The position numbers were made by a program, and so were the translations under genes. The notes below the pieces were generated by a model. It did not search any database. It saw only the letters and a list, made by a program, of their open reading frames with translations, and was not told the origin of the DNA. A stretch of 64,000 nt of DNA, from IMG/VR virus record IMGVR_UViG_3300032249_000480, positions 40,787 to 104,786 of that record; one strand, written 5' to 3'. The DNA is from a virus. Shown here one piece after another: positions 8,655-19,100 of the stretch (within the stretch, counting starts at the first letter, position 1; the number at the start of each line of letters is the position of its first letter).

Positions 8655-9617
8655 ATGATAATTAATAGACAACCACCATACCCAATTAGCATTGTCTACG
8701 ATGTACCATCACCAAATGTAAGTTATCGCTTTACAATTGAAAATGATAAAGGTACTATTGCAAAAGATGTACTTATAACCTCAAGTGCAAGTTCAAAGAT
8801 AACTTATGTTTTAACTGGAGATTTTCTTGCATACGATCATGATTATGATGTTAATATTTATACAACAACAGGAACAGAAAAATATGCGGTTGTTCAAGAT
8901 ACATTAAATGTTATTAGACCATATGTAGATGTAAGAAAACTAGTAACAACTGCATCAGAAATAGCAAAATATGAAGAAGACGAATTACTTGCAAGAACAA
9001 TTATAAATTCAGTAATTGGTCCAGATGGCTTTATGTTTCAAAAAAATATACTAGAGGTTGTTGGACAAGGAACAGACTATTTACCATTGTGGAATCGTGG
9101 ATATAGAGTTCTAGGGGTATATGAAAATTCAGAACTTGTATATGACTTATCTTTAGAAGAACCAGCAATTACTGGATACACATATGGAGTAACAGTAGAT
9201 GGATCAGCCATATATAAAGATGACGCAAGTTTGGGTAGTTATAATCGTGCTGAGAAAAAACCACTAGAATATAGAAGGTCTGTATCAGATTCCTTTAATG
9301 CATATAGTGCTTTGGATACTCCAACATTTAGCGCAAACAATACTGGAGTTATGTTTCCAGAGGGAGTAGACTACGTAATTGTTTATGAAACAGGATATAA
9401 GGTTGTTCCAAATGACATAAAAGATGCAACACTTAGATTGATGGATGACATTCGTTGCGGTAAACTAGATTATTATAAACGAGCAATTGAGTCTTATCAA
9501 ACTGATCAGTTTACAATCAAATGGGATAAGAGACATCTTGAGGGTACTGGCAACTTAATGGTAGATAAAACTCTAGAAAAATATACAACAACATTGCGTA
9601 AACCTTGGGTGATTTAA
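8655..9617 (+). CDS. Putative head-to-tail adaptor protein
   Basis: 320 residues. The N-terminal 90 residues form a beta-rich domain (YRFTIENDKG, YDVNIYTTTG). The C-terminal part is helical, with DIKDATLRLMDDIRCGKLDYYKR near residue 255-275, as in connector proteins that bind beneath the portal. It is longer than typical gp6/gp15-type adaptors (about 100-170 residues) because of the extra N-terminal domain. Gene order (adaptor, closure, neck, terminator, tube) supports the call more than sequence does. Confidence 0.55.
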   Translation: MIINRQPPYPISIVYDVPSPNVSYRFTIENDKGTIAKDVLITSSASSKITYVLTGDFLAYDHDYDVNIYTTTGTEKYAVVQDTLNVIRPYVDVRKLVTTASEIAKYEEDELLARTIINSVIGPDGFMFQKNILEVVGQGTDYLPLWNRGYRVLGVYENSELVYDLSLEEPAITGYTYGVTVDGSAIYKDDASLGSYNRAEKKPLEYRRSVSDSFNAYSALDTPTFSANNTGVMFPEGVDYVIVYETGYKVVPNDIKDATLRLMDDIRCGKLDYYKRAIESYQTDQFTIKWDKRHLEGTGNLMVDKTLEKYTTTLRKPWVI

Positions 9618-9618
9618 T

Positions 9619-10071
9619 ATGGCTACAGTTAATTGTGAAGCCACAGATTTATATTTTCCAATGCTTGCAGATATTTATTATCCAATAATTAGTCAAGGAT
9701 CATATGGAGAAGTAAAAAAGGATTGGGTGTTTGATAGAACTATTGCACTTAATGTTATGCCATATTCCAAAAAAAATTCAGGAGAAATTAGTCCAGCAGT
9801 TTTTTTACAATATAAAGACATCTTAATTGGCAGAACAAGAACAGATTTAAGAGTAACCACAAGAGAAGTAAATGAAGCCTTAACTAACATATTATTGACT
9901 AATATCAGAACTGCTTCTGGTCAACTTATATACGAAGAAACTGCAGGACCTAGAAATGGCAAGGGTACAATATACGAATTAGCAGCATATGACCCACATC
10001 TTGCTCCTTATGGCAACATTGACTACTATGGATTTACAATTCGCAGATCAGAAAATCAAGCGGTAAATTAA
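9619..10071 (+). CDS. Putative head closure (stopper) protein
   Basis: 150 residues, beta-rich, beginning MATVNCEATDLYFPML. The pattern of a short barrel with an internal loop (IGRTRTDLRVTTREVNE) and C-terminal strand (YGFTIRRSENQ) fits head-completion proteins that close the portal after packaging. It starts 2 nt after the adaptor gene and overlaps the next start by a single base (TAATG). Assigned mainly by position. Confidence 0.5.
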   Translation: MATVNCEATDLYFPMLADIYYPIISQGSYGEVKKDWVFDRTIALNVMPYSKKNSGEISPAVFLQYKDILIGRTRTDLRVTTREVNEALTNILLTNIRTASGQLIYEETAGPRNGKGTIYELAAYDPHLAPYGNIDYYGFTIRRSENQAVN

Positions 10072-10748
10072 TGAGAGTTCGCTTTGATACTAAAAAGTTT
10101 GATTCACAAATGCTTAATTTTATACAGTATTCAACTGGTTTCCTAGAAGGTATTCAAAAAGGTAAAGGTATATTTTTAAAACATTTATCTACTGGAACAA
10201 TAGAAGGATTAAAAAGATATATTGATTCAAATGCAAGAGGAAATCCGCAAGCACTACAACATATGTATGAGTGGTATAAAACAGGAAGTCCAGAAGCAAG
10301 ACTTTACAATATTGACTACAGGATAGTAGGAGATGGAATCTCTATTAATTCAACATTTAGACAATCAACTTCAATAGCAAACGATAGCGAAGTGCCTTTT
10401 TATAATAAAGCAAAAATTATGGAAAATGGAATTCCAATAAGCATTAAGCCAAAAAATAGTTCAGTGCTTGCATTTAAGATAGATGGCGAAGAAATATTTA
10501 CAAAAAGAGAAATAAGGATTCCAACACCTGGAGGTCCAGAAGCAAGAGGATCTTATGAAAAAATATTTGATGAATTTTTTAGATTATATTTTTCACAATC
10601 ATTTTTAAAGGCTTCAGGACTATTTACCTATTTAGAAAATCCTATGGCATATAAACTTAATCTGGCATCTGGAGTAAAAAATGGAAAATCAAAAGGAATA
10701 GAAACAGGATATAATTGGATCATTGATGCAAAGATTGGACTAGACTAA
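10071..10748 (+). CDS. Putative neck / minor tail-completion protein
   Basis: 225 residues beginning MRVRFDTKKFDSQM, with a long N-terminal helix region and a central beta section (YRIVGDGISINSTF). The domain plan matches the HK97-gp10-like neck proteins that sit between stopper and tail terminator, though this one is longer than usual. Coupled to both neighbours (TAATG upstream, 1 nt gap downstream). Position is the stronger evidence. Confidence 0.5.
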   Translation: MRVRFDTKKFDSQMLNFIQYSTGFLEGIQKGKGIFLKHLSTGTIEGLKRYIDSNARGNPQALQHMYEWYKTGSPEARLYNIDYRIVGDGISINSTFRQSTSIANDSEVPFYNKAKIMENGIPISIKPKNSSVLAFKIDGEEIFTKREIRIPTPGGPEARGSYEKIFDEFFRLYFSQSFLKASGLFTYLENPMAYKLNLASGVKNGKSKGIETGYNWIIDAKIGLD

Positions 10749-10749
10749 T

Positions 10750-11298
10750 ATGGGTAAAACAGTAGCAGCATTGCCATATCCACCAAAGTGGATCAACAAA
10801 TATATTTTTGATGAACTTGCAAAGTATGATGATATTGGAGTAAGTGCTGTTTCACAACTAACTCCTATTTTTGCTACAAGCCCAACAAACACAGAAGAAA
10901 TATATAAAAATGTAGTTCAGGCTACATCAATATCAGAACCCCTAGTAATTATATATGACAGACTAATAACCTTTAGACCATCAGTTTTTTACCCACACAA
11001 AAGAGAGCAACTTCTTTACTACCTATACAGCACAAGCCTAGCAAATGTAAATAATGCAAATATCGTCATATCCCAACTTTTGGATAGAGAAGACGCAGCA
11101 GCCCAAGACCTAAATGCTTTCTGTGCAGCCAATACTGGTGGAGAAGACTTTAATGTTTTTTTCAGAAATATCAAGGTATATCAGGCTCAAGAAGCCAGAG
11201 ACGTATTAGACCTAGCATCAGCAAGAACAATGTTTGTAAATAAACTCATTATTGAGTATGACTATCATGCTCAGTATAACGCAAATTCATATAAATAA
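10750..11298 (+). CDS. Putative tail terminator protein
   Basis: 182 residues with an alpha/beta plan: N-terminal helix (PKWINKYIFDELAKY), central strands (EPLVIIYDRLITF) and C-terminal strand (NKLIIEYDYHAQY). This fits the tail-terminator fold that caps the tube and joins it to the neck. It is the last gene before the tail tube protein, as expected. Function is inferred from order. Confidence 0.55.
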   Translation: MGKTVAALPYPPKWINKYIFDELAKYDDIGVSAVSQLTPIFATSPTNTEEIYKNVVQATSISEPLVIIYDRLITFRPSVFYPHKREQLLYYLYSTSLANVNNANIVISQLLDREDAAAQDLNAFCAANTGGEDFNVFFRNIKVYQAQEARDVLDLASARTMFVNKLIIEYDYHAQYNANSYK

Positions 11299-11304
11299 AA
11301 ACGC

Positions 11305-11313
11305 TGTTATAAT
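11305..11313 (+). promoter_or_regulatory. Extended -10 promoter (TGT-TATAAT) for the tail tube gene
   Basis: TGTTATAAT is followed by a leader of about 58 nt with GAGGTGA 6 nt before ATG 11378. It separates the tube gene, which needs high expression, from the connector operon. Confidence 0.6.
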
Positions 11314-11377
11314 TGATACTGAGGAAACAAATTTCGCCGTACAACTTAATAAAATCTTAATAGAAGAGGTGATATAA

Positions 11378-12013
11378 ATGGCTTATACACGTGGTAATAA
11401 TCAAAACATTATCGTCGGTGCAGCATCATTCTTTATTGCTAACTACATTCTTGGTTCAGGTGGACTACCAGCACAAAATGCTAATACGTCTTATCGTGAA
11501 GTGTTGTCTAATGCAGGCAACTTCCGCAATGTTGGTTACACAATGAACGGACTTGACCTAACTTTCACACCAAACTTTGGTGAAGTTTCAGTAGATCAAA
11601 TTCTTGATGTTGCAAAACTATACAAGCAGGGCATGGAAGTCAGTCTTAAGACTGCATTTGCAGAAGCCACTCTTGAAAACCTATTGGTAGCATTGGCTTA
11701 CAATTCTGCAGAATTAACAGGAACAAAGTTGTCTTCAGCAGGACAAACTATGGTTCTTTCAGCAGGAGACATTGGTGAGTGCCCAGTAGAGCGTGGTATC
11801 GTAGCAGTAGGACCTGGAACAGGTGACTGCGATGATTCATCACACATTGAACGTATCTATGCAGCATACCGTGCATTGTCAATTGACAACGTAACAGTAT
11901 CAGCAAAGCGTGACGCTCCATCTATGTTTGAAGTGACATTCCGTCTACTTCCAGATGATGAGACAGCATCATACGGAAAGATCATTGATCGTTCCTGGAC
12001 TATTCTTTCATAA
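11378..12013 (+). CDS. Major tail tube protein
   Basis: 211 residues of beta-rich sequence with codon use as GC-shifted as that of the capsid gene, indicating high expression. Segments such as NVGYTMNGLDLTFTPNFGEVS and DNVTVSAKRDAPSMF, and a C-terminal strand (FEVTFRLLPD), fit tube proteins. It has its own promoter and a strong terminator. The next two genes are tail-assembly chaperones and then the tape measure, which fixes its identity. Confidence 0.8.
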   Translation: MAYTRGNNQNIIVGAASFFIANYILGSGGLPAQNANTSYREVLSNAGNFRNVGYTMNGLDLTFTPNFGEVSVDQILDVAKLYKQGMEVSLKTAFAEATLENLLVALAYNSAELTGTKLSSAGQTMVLSAGDIGECPVERGIVAVGPGTGDCDDSSHIERIYAAYRALSIDNVTVSAKRDAPSMFEVTFRLLPDDETASYGKIIDRSWTILS

Positions 12014-12032
12014 TTATAGTCTAATCAGCATT

Positions 12033-12066
12033 GCCCATCTCTTGTTGAGGTGGGCTTTGTTGTTTT
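12033..12066 (+). terminator. Rho-independent terminator after tail tube gene
   Basis: GCCCATCTC (12033-12041) pairs with GAGGTGGGC (12047-12055) in a 9-bp stem with one wobble, loop TTGTT, followed by TTTGTTGTTTT. Confidence 0.88.
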
Positions 12067-12067
12067 A

Positions 12068-12076
12068 TGGTAAAAT
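12068..12076 (+). promoter_or_regulatory. -10 promoter (TGG-TAAAAT), leaderless type
   Basis: TGGTAAAAT ends 7 nt before ATG 12084, directly behind the terminator T-tract. No Shine-Dalgarno sequence is present. Confidence 0.5.
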
Positions 12077-12083
12077 TAAAACG

Positions 12084-12803
12084 ATGGCTACTTATATATA
12101 TAAAATAAATAATGTCAAAACAATTGACGGTATGGATATAGAAATTATTCCATTAAAGATTAAATACATGCGACAGGTCATGGATGTTTTTGCATCAATA
12201 AAAATTGAAACAACAGAAGATGAACTTATTGATATTTTATGTGAATGTGTAAGAATTGGAATGAAACAATATTATCCAAAACTATCTAACAGTATTCAAG
12301 ACATATTAGATAATTTTGATTTAAATACATTGTATGATATTTTAGAAATGTCAGTAGGGATAAAAATAAAACGAAAGTTTGATCAATTAGATGAAGATAA
12401 AAAGGTTAGCAATTCAGAGGATGATGCTAATTGGGACAACTTAGATCTTGCCAAGTTAGAAAATGAAATATTTTTGCTTGGAATATGGAAAGATTATAAT
12501 GAACTTGAACTATCTTTATCTATGCCAGAATTATTATCAACCATAGCAAGCAGCAGAGAGTTAGATTATCAAGAAAAGAAATTTTTAGCAGCCATGCAAG
12601 GTGTTGACTTAGAAGAAAGTTCTAGTTCAGGCAAAGGTCAAAAAGAATGGGAAGACATGAAGGCTAGAGTATTTAGTGGTGGTGCAACAAATGATAGTAA
12701 GGATATTCTTGCATTGCAAGGACAAAATGCAGTAAAGGCAGGGTTTGGAATTGGCATGGGATTAGACTATGAGGACTCTAGAAATCCTGCTGTTATGCTA
12801 TAA
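12084..12803 (+). CDS. Tail assembly chaperone, long form (GT-like)
   Basis: 239 residues from ATG 12084; an earlier in-frame start would run through the tube gene and terminator. Residues 1-105 are homologous to the whole of the following gene product: TIDGMDIEIIPLKI matches SLIDGTLVEVRPLKI, and CECVRIGMKQYYPKL matches LECVQIAMKQYKPEL. Residues 106-239 are an extra acidic and helical region. This reproduces the G and GT proteins that bind tape measure and tube subunits, but from two genes rather than by frameshift. Start appears leaderless. Confidence 0.75.
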   Translation: MATYIYKINNVKTIDGMDIEIIPLKIKYMRQVMDVFASIKIETTEDELIDILCECVRIGMKQYYPKLSNSIQDILDNFDLNTLYDILEMSVGIKIKRKFDQLDEDKKVSNSEDDANWDNLDLAKLENEIFLLGIWKDYNELELSLSMPELLSTIASSRELDYQEKKFLAAMQGVDLEESSSSGKGQKEWEDMKARVFSGGATNDSKDILALQGQNAVKAGFGIGMGLDYEDSRNPAVML

Positions 12804-12804
12804 T
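12796..12804 (+). promoter_or_regulatory. Extended -10 promoter (TGC-TATAAT) for the short chaperone
   Basis: TGCTATAAT spans the stop codon of the long chaperone gene. The leader carries AGGAGGG 6 nt before ATG 12833, so the short form can be made independently and in greater amount. Confidence 0.55.
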
Positions 12805-12832
12805 TGACCTAACCTAATTAGGAGGGTAAAAA

Positions 12833-13147
12833 ATGGCAACAACAGTATATGAGCCAAAAAAAGTATCACTTATTGACGGAACACTGGTAGAAGTGCGTCC
12901 ACTAAAAATCTCTCTTTTGCGTGAATTCACAAAAAAGTTTGAGGGAATTGAAGCAGTAGCAGATGACAACGATAAGTCTATGACCATTCTTCTTGAATGT
13001 GTTCAGATTGCAATGAAGCAGTACAAGCCAGAACTAGCGTTGGATATTAAAGTCCTTGAAGACAATATTGATCTTCCAACAGTTTATCAAATTATTGAAG
13101 CAGCATCTGGTACAAACCTTGATGCTTCTGGTCAATTAAATATTTAA
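12833..13147 (+). CDS. Tail assembly chaperone, short form (G-like)
   Basis: 104 residues, matching residues 1-105 of the upstream gene product and stopping where its extension begins. It has a strong AGGAGGG site, its own -10 element and GC-richer codons than the long form, so it is probably the more abundant protein. In lambda-like phages the short G protein greatly exceeds GT; here the ratio would be set by promoter and RBS strength. It is followed 26 nt later by the tape measure. Confidence 0.78.
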   Translation: MATTVYEPKKVSLIDGTLVEVRPLKISLLREFTKKFEGIEAVADDNDKSMTILLECVQIAMKQYKPELALDIKVLEDNIDLPTVYQIIEAASGTNLDASGQLNI

Positions 13148-13173
13148 AAAATAATGTAAAGAGGTGTTCATGA

Positions 13174-16100
13174 ATGAGTGATATTAATGCTAACATAGGG
13201 GTTAATTTTGACACGGCCCAAGCATTAGCAGAACTCAAAAATCTACAACGCCAACTTTCACAATTCCATACATCTATATCTAGGACTAGTGAAAGTGCAG
13301 CCATTGCACAAAAGAATTTACAAACAAATCTTTTAAATTCTGTTAATGCAACAGGCAACTTTATAGCACAGATGGGTGTCATTAAGACATCAACGGAGTC
13401 GTTTACTCACGCACTTGAAAACAATAAACTTTCTATGCGTGAGTATTTCCGTTATGCAGGCGGAGCATCTAAAACTTTTGGAAGATTATTTACCAATGAG
13501 TTTAATACAATTGGCAGGGTAGCGGAAGAAAGAGTAAAGAGACTTCAAACCCAATATATTAAAATGGGTCGTGATACAACAGGTGCAATGAAGGCTATGT
13601 CAATCATGCCTGCAACTCTTGATATTAATAGCATGTCAACACAAATGCAAATATCAGCACAGAAGCAAGCAATCTTTAATCAGTTACTTAAGCAAGGATC
13701 TACTCAACTTCTTAATTTTGGTAAAAATACACAGTGGGCTGGCCGTCAACTTATGGTTGGTTTTACAATTCCTCTTATTGCAATGGGATCATCAGCAACA
13801 AAGGCTTTCCAAGATATTGAATTGGCTGCTATTAAGTTTAAAAGAGTATATGGAGATTTGGGAACAAGCCAACAAGAAACTGATGCAATGCTTGCTCAAA
13901 TTAGATCTATTGGAGATGCATATACTAAATATGGAGTAGCAGTAAAAGATACAATTGCTCTGGCAGCAGATGCAGCAGCAGCAGGTTTTGCAAATCAAGA
14001 TTTAATTGCACAAACAACACAGGCAACTAAACTATCTGTTTTAGGACAAATTGATCAACAGCAAGCCCTTGAAACAACAATTTCTCTTCAGAGTGCTTTT
14101 GGTATTTCTGCAGCAGAACTTGCAACAACAATTGACTTTTTAAACTCAGTAGAAAACCAAACTGTTGTATCTCTTGACGACATAACAACAGCAATTCCAA
14201 AGGTAGCACCTGTTATTCAGCAACTTGGTGGAGACGTAAAAGATTTAGCATTCTTTATGACTGCAATGAAAGAAGGTGGAGTAAATGCGTCAGAAGGTGC
14301 TAACGCTTTAAAGTCTGGACTTGCATCTTTAATTAATCCCTCAACAAAGGCAAGTGCAATGCTTGCAAGTGTTGGAATAAATATTAAAGAGATTGTTGAA
14401 AAAGATAAGGGAAATTTAAAAAAGACAGTTCTTGATGTAGGTGCAGCACTTGATACGCTTGACCCATTATCACGTGCTAGAGCAATTGAGCAAATGTTTG
14501 GTAAATTCCAATTTGCACGTATGTCAACTTTATTTGATAACATTAATAAGCAAGGAAGCCAGGCGTCAAGAGTATTAGATTTAATGGGAATGTCAGCATC
14601 AGATTTAGCAAGCATAACAGATAAAGAATTAGGTATTCAAGGAGCATCTTCACTTACAAAATTTAGAGCAGCAATTGAAAAACTTAAAGCAACACTAGCG
14701 CCAGTGGGCGAGTTGTTTATGAAAATATTTACACCAATTCTTGAAAATATTAGTGGTTTATTAGATAGATTTAATAATCTTTCAGATGGTGTTAAAAAAA
14801 CAATCGGAGTAATCGTTGCAGTTGTTGCTGGATTAGGTCCAATCGTACTTATGACATTTGGTTTACTTATGAATGCTTTTGCAAATGGAATCAAATTATT
14901 TGCAACTTTACGTGCAGGATACCAAAGATTAACTGGTGGTTCAGTAGAACTTGGACAGCAAACTCAATATTTAACAATGGAACAACTTGATGCTGCAGCA
15001 GCAGCACATTCACTTGATCAATCTCATGCAAAATTAATACAAACATTTAATTTAGAAGCAGGTTCAGTAAATAGTCTAAGAAATGCATACTCTAATGCAA
15101 CAGTAGCAGCAAAAAACTTTTCACTTGCTAATCCTGGGATGATATCTCGTACAGCAGTAAAGAGGTTTGCATCAGGAGGAGTTGTTCGTGGTCCTGGAAC
15201 AGGAACTTCAGATTCAATTCCAGCAATGCTTTCAAATGGTGAAACAGTTGTTCCTGCTAAACAAAGTAAAAAATATGGTGGTTTGCTTAGTGGAATTATT
15301 GCTAATAATATCCCTGGTTTTGCGGGAGGTAGGATAGGATTTGATGGACAATCTTATGATATTCCAACTTCTACTGGTCAAAAAGCACTTGATGAAATTA
15401 TTGGTAAATTCAGTAAAGATACTGAAGGATTAACATTTGCATTAGAAGCATTACAAGACAATGCAAATGAACTTGGAATGTCATTTAAAGTTAATGCAGA
15501 TACACTTTCAAAGTTTTTAGATGAAGTTGGAGTACAAAGAAATAATCCTAAAGGCTCATCTGCAACACCATACAAAGGACAAAAGTATGTTGCTGCTCAT
15601 GCAATGGGAAATTTACCAGATATAACAGATCCTAAAGAACTTGAACGACTTGCTGCTGCTACAGACTCAGCAACTTTAGCAAAACTTTTACGTGCAGACG
15701 CTGCTGCTGGTAAACCAGTTAAACAATTTAGCAATTTTGTAAATGTTTTGCCAGAAGAAGCAAATAAAAAGTCACGTGGCGGAAACTTTATTATGGGCAG
15801 AGATGAGATGGCTGGACTATATTCTGGTCCACAAAGTGATAGAACTTTAGCCATGGTTTATAAAACAATAATGGATAAAGAAAATTTAGCATTTCAAGAT
15901 CTTATTAATGATCCAAATTTAATGCAAGGAATAACTGGTAGTGTTAGAAATCTTGGTAAATTAATTTCAGAAGAAATAAGTCTTCTTCCAGAGCATTTTG
16001 GAGAAGAAGAATTTTATGCTGCAGTAGACAGGGCCGTAAAAAGAGTTGATGTTGCAGATTCTAGACTTAGGGGAGCCGTTGATGATATGCAAAAACCAGC

Positions 16101-19100
16101 AATGCTTGCTCCTACTGGTGCAAAAGGAAAAGCCCAAGAAAGAAAGGCTATTGGTAAAAAAGATATTGGATTAAAGTCTGCACTTGGTGTGCCATTATAT
16201 GCTGAAAGTTATAAGAGTGAAGGAAATGAAAATCTTTTAAAACTGGCTGATAAAATTGGAAGAGAACAAGCACATGCAGAGGCTTTAGGATATGATGCAC
16301 AATATAATGCAGAAGTAAAAGCAAGAGCAAATAAAAATGGAACAACACGTGCTCGTACTGAAGGTACAGCATATAATGCAGAATTAGAAAAAACAACAAA
16401 AGATCCTTATGTTGTAAGTCGTGATAGACAAAGCCCACACCCACTTGCATCACAAGATGGCAGAGATGATGCTGTTGCATATGATACTGCAGTTCAAAAA
16501 TCAATAGCACGTAATCAAAGAAATGTTGCTAAAAGAAGTGGTATTATTGGAAATTTTGGGGAAAGCAATGAAGTAAAGAGAACAACTACCAATCTTACAA
16601 GCCTTAATAATAAACTAATGGGTGCTTCATTTGGACTAACTACCCTGGCATCAATGGGATCTATGGCAGGTGGCACTTTAGGCAAGGTATCAAACCAGTT
16701 AATGAAATATTCAGGAATACTATTTGGATTAATGTCAGTTACTCAACTAATGACTAAACAAGCATTGCTTAATTTAACTGTAGAAAGAGCAAAAATGGCT
16801 AGTAATGCAATGAGAGCAGTAGACATTGCAGCAGGTGGAAAAACTACAGGATTTCTACCAATTTTATCAAAACTTCTTTTTGGATTTAAAGCACTACTTG
16901 GACCAATTGGAATAACAACGGGATTAATAACAGCAGGAGTTGTTGCTTATAAACTTATTGCAGCGTCACAAGAAAGAGCACGTATGGCAACAGAGGGCCT
17001 TGCAGATGCTATGAATATGACTTCTGGTAAGGTTAAAGTATTAGATAGATTATTGGGACAAACATCTACAGCAAGGCCAGGTTCTGGCGCAACAATAAGT
17101 TCTATTCAATCAACAACTTCTGAACAAAACAAAATAGACACAATTCAACAAGATGAAGAGTTTAAGACTACATTTAAAAAAGACATTCAGGCTCTTAAAT
17201 CTGCAACTGTAAAAGAGGCTAGGATTGCATTCCAAGCAATTTCTTTAGATTTAGGTAGTCAGGGTTATTCAAAAGATGCAATTGATCTTTACCTAAAGGC
17301 TCTTGCAGAAGAAGCAGGTAAGACAAAAGTATTATTAGAATTTGAAAAAATTGATCTTAGCACAAAACAAGGTCGTAAAGAGGCAAGTAAACTTGCTAAT
17401 AGTTTAGCCAAAGATTTTGAAAAAGAATTTAAAAATGGAGTTAAAAAAGTTGCAGTTGGTGGAACTGTTGGAAGAGGTGGTAGTGGTCTAGGAGCAGTTC
17501 CAAAAGAACAACTTAGTGGAGGTCAACAGAAAGTATTAAATGAGTCAAGCCAATTTGTATCAGCCAAATTAGTTAACTTAACAAATTTATTTGCAACTCA
17601 AAAAATAAAAGCAAAAGAATATCAAGCAGCAATTGCTGATGTTTTTAAAGGAATGCCAGAAGGTGCTGATAAAATAAGAATTGTTGAAGCAGCATTAAAA
17701 AACATAAGTCCAGAGTTTGCAAAATCAGTAATAGGCATTAAAGATTATGAAACTAAACAAAAATTATTACGAGCAGCAGTTTTAGATACTGCTTTAGCAC
17801 AAGAACTTCTTAATGAATTAATGAGTGAAGTTCCAGGAGTTGCAGAAGCGGCTAGAGCAAAATTAGACAAATTAATTGCTGTACAAGACTCAGATGCTAC
17901 ACGAATTTCTTCACTTCTTGGACTAAAAACTATTGATGATACACCTAAACAATTAAGCCCAATTCAACAAGCATTAAAAGATTTAAAAGAACAAAAGGCT
18001 GATACTATTGCTCAAACTAAAGCATATAAAACATTAATAAAAGCAGGGTATGATGCAAAAACAGCAGCAGAAATGGTTAACAATGTTAGCCTAGCAAAAC
18101 TAATTAATAATCCAAAAGCAGCGGGATTATCATTTAAGCAATTAAAAAAACAAATAGATGAAACTGCTAAAGCACAAGAAAAACTTAATATGGCACAAGA
18201 TCCATTCTATAAAACAAAACAAAACATGGAAAAATTTAGCAAAGCATATGATGCAATGATGGAAAAATTTAGAATTCAAGAAGCAAGAGTTAGACAAAAA
18301 TATGAGCCTGCAGTTGATAGAGCAAAAGAAACAATAGATAAAATTACTGATGATTTTGCAGCAAAATTAGATCCAATCAATGAAAGAACAAGTGCGTTAA
18401 ATCATGACCTTTCACTTATTGACAAACAGGCAGAGTCAATTAACAAACAGTATGATGATCAAGCAGCAGCCCTTGAGCAAATAAATAAATTAAATCAAGA
18501 TGCTATTCAGCAAGGTAAAGCAAGAATTAGTATTGCAGATGCTCTTTCACAGGGTGACATCTCAGCAGCAGCACAAGCCGTACAGGATTCCAGAGCAGCA
18601 AGTGCAGCAAGTGCCGCACAAAGTCAAACAGATATGCTTGGAAGAGCACGTCAACAAGCACTTGATAATATTAAGATTAATGGATTAACTAGAAAACAAA
18701 TTGAGCAAGAACTTTGGACACTTAGTCAGCAACAATATAGTCTTGAGTTAGAAAGAGATAAATTACTTAAAGCAGCCAATATAGAATTAAAAACAGCAGA
18801 AGAGACTCTCAATGCTCAATTAAAAGTTATTGAAAATGAAAAACTTGCTTGGGACAATGCACAACTAGCAATTGATGAAGCACAAAATGGATATGACACT
18901 ATGAAAATTAGTCTTGAAGAGCAATTAGCACTTGTTCAAGCAATTGTTGCAGCATGGGCAGCAGCCGCTGCAGCCGCTGCAGCAAAACCAGTATCTCCTA
19001 CACCACCTGGACTTGGTGCTGGTACAGACATGAACGGTGGTCGTGATGATTGGCAAAATAATAAAAAATCAAATACATCAGGGTCTACATCTGATATTAT

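Noticed and set aside
12700-12840. Programmed -1 frameshift joining the tail chaperone genes
   Set aside because: Both genes have own starts and stops, are separated by 29 nt, and are paralogues rather than two halves of one protein.
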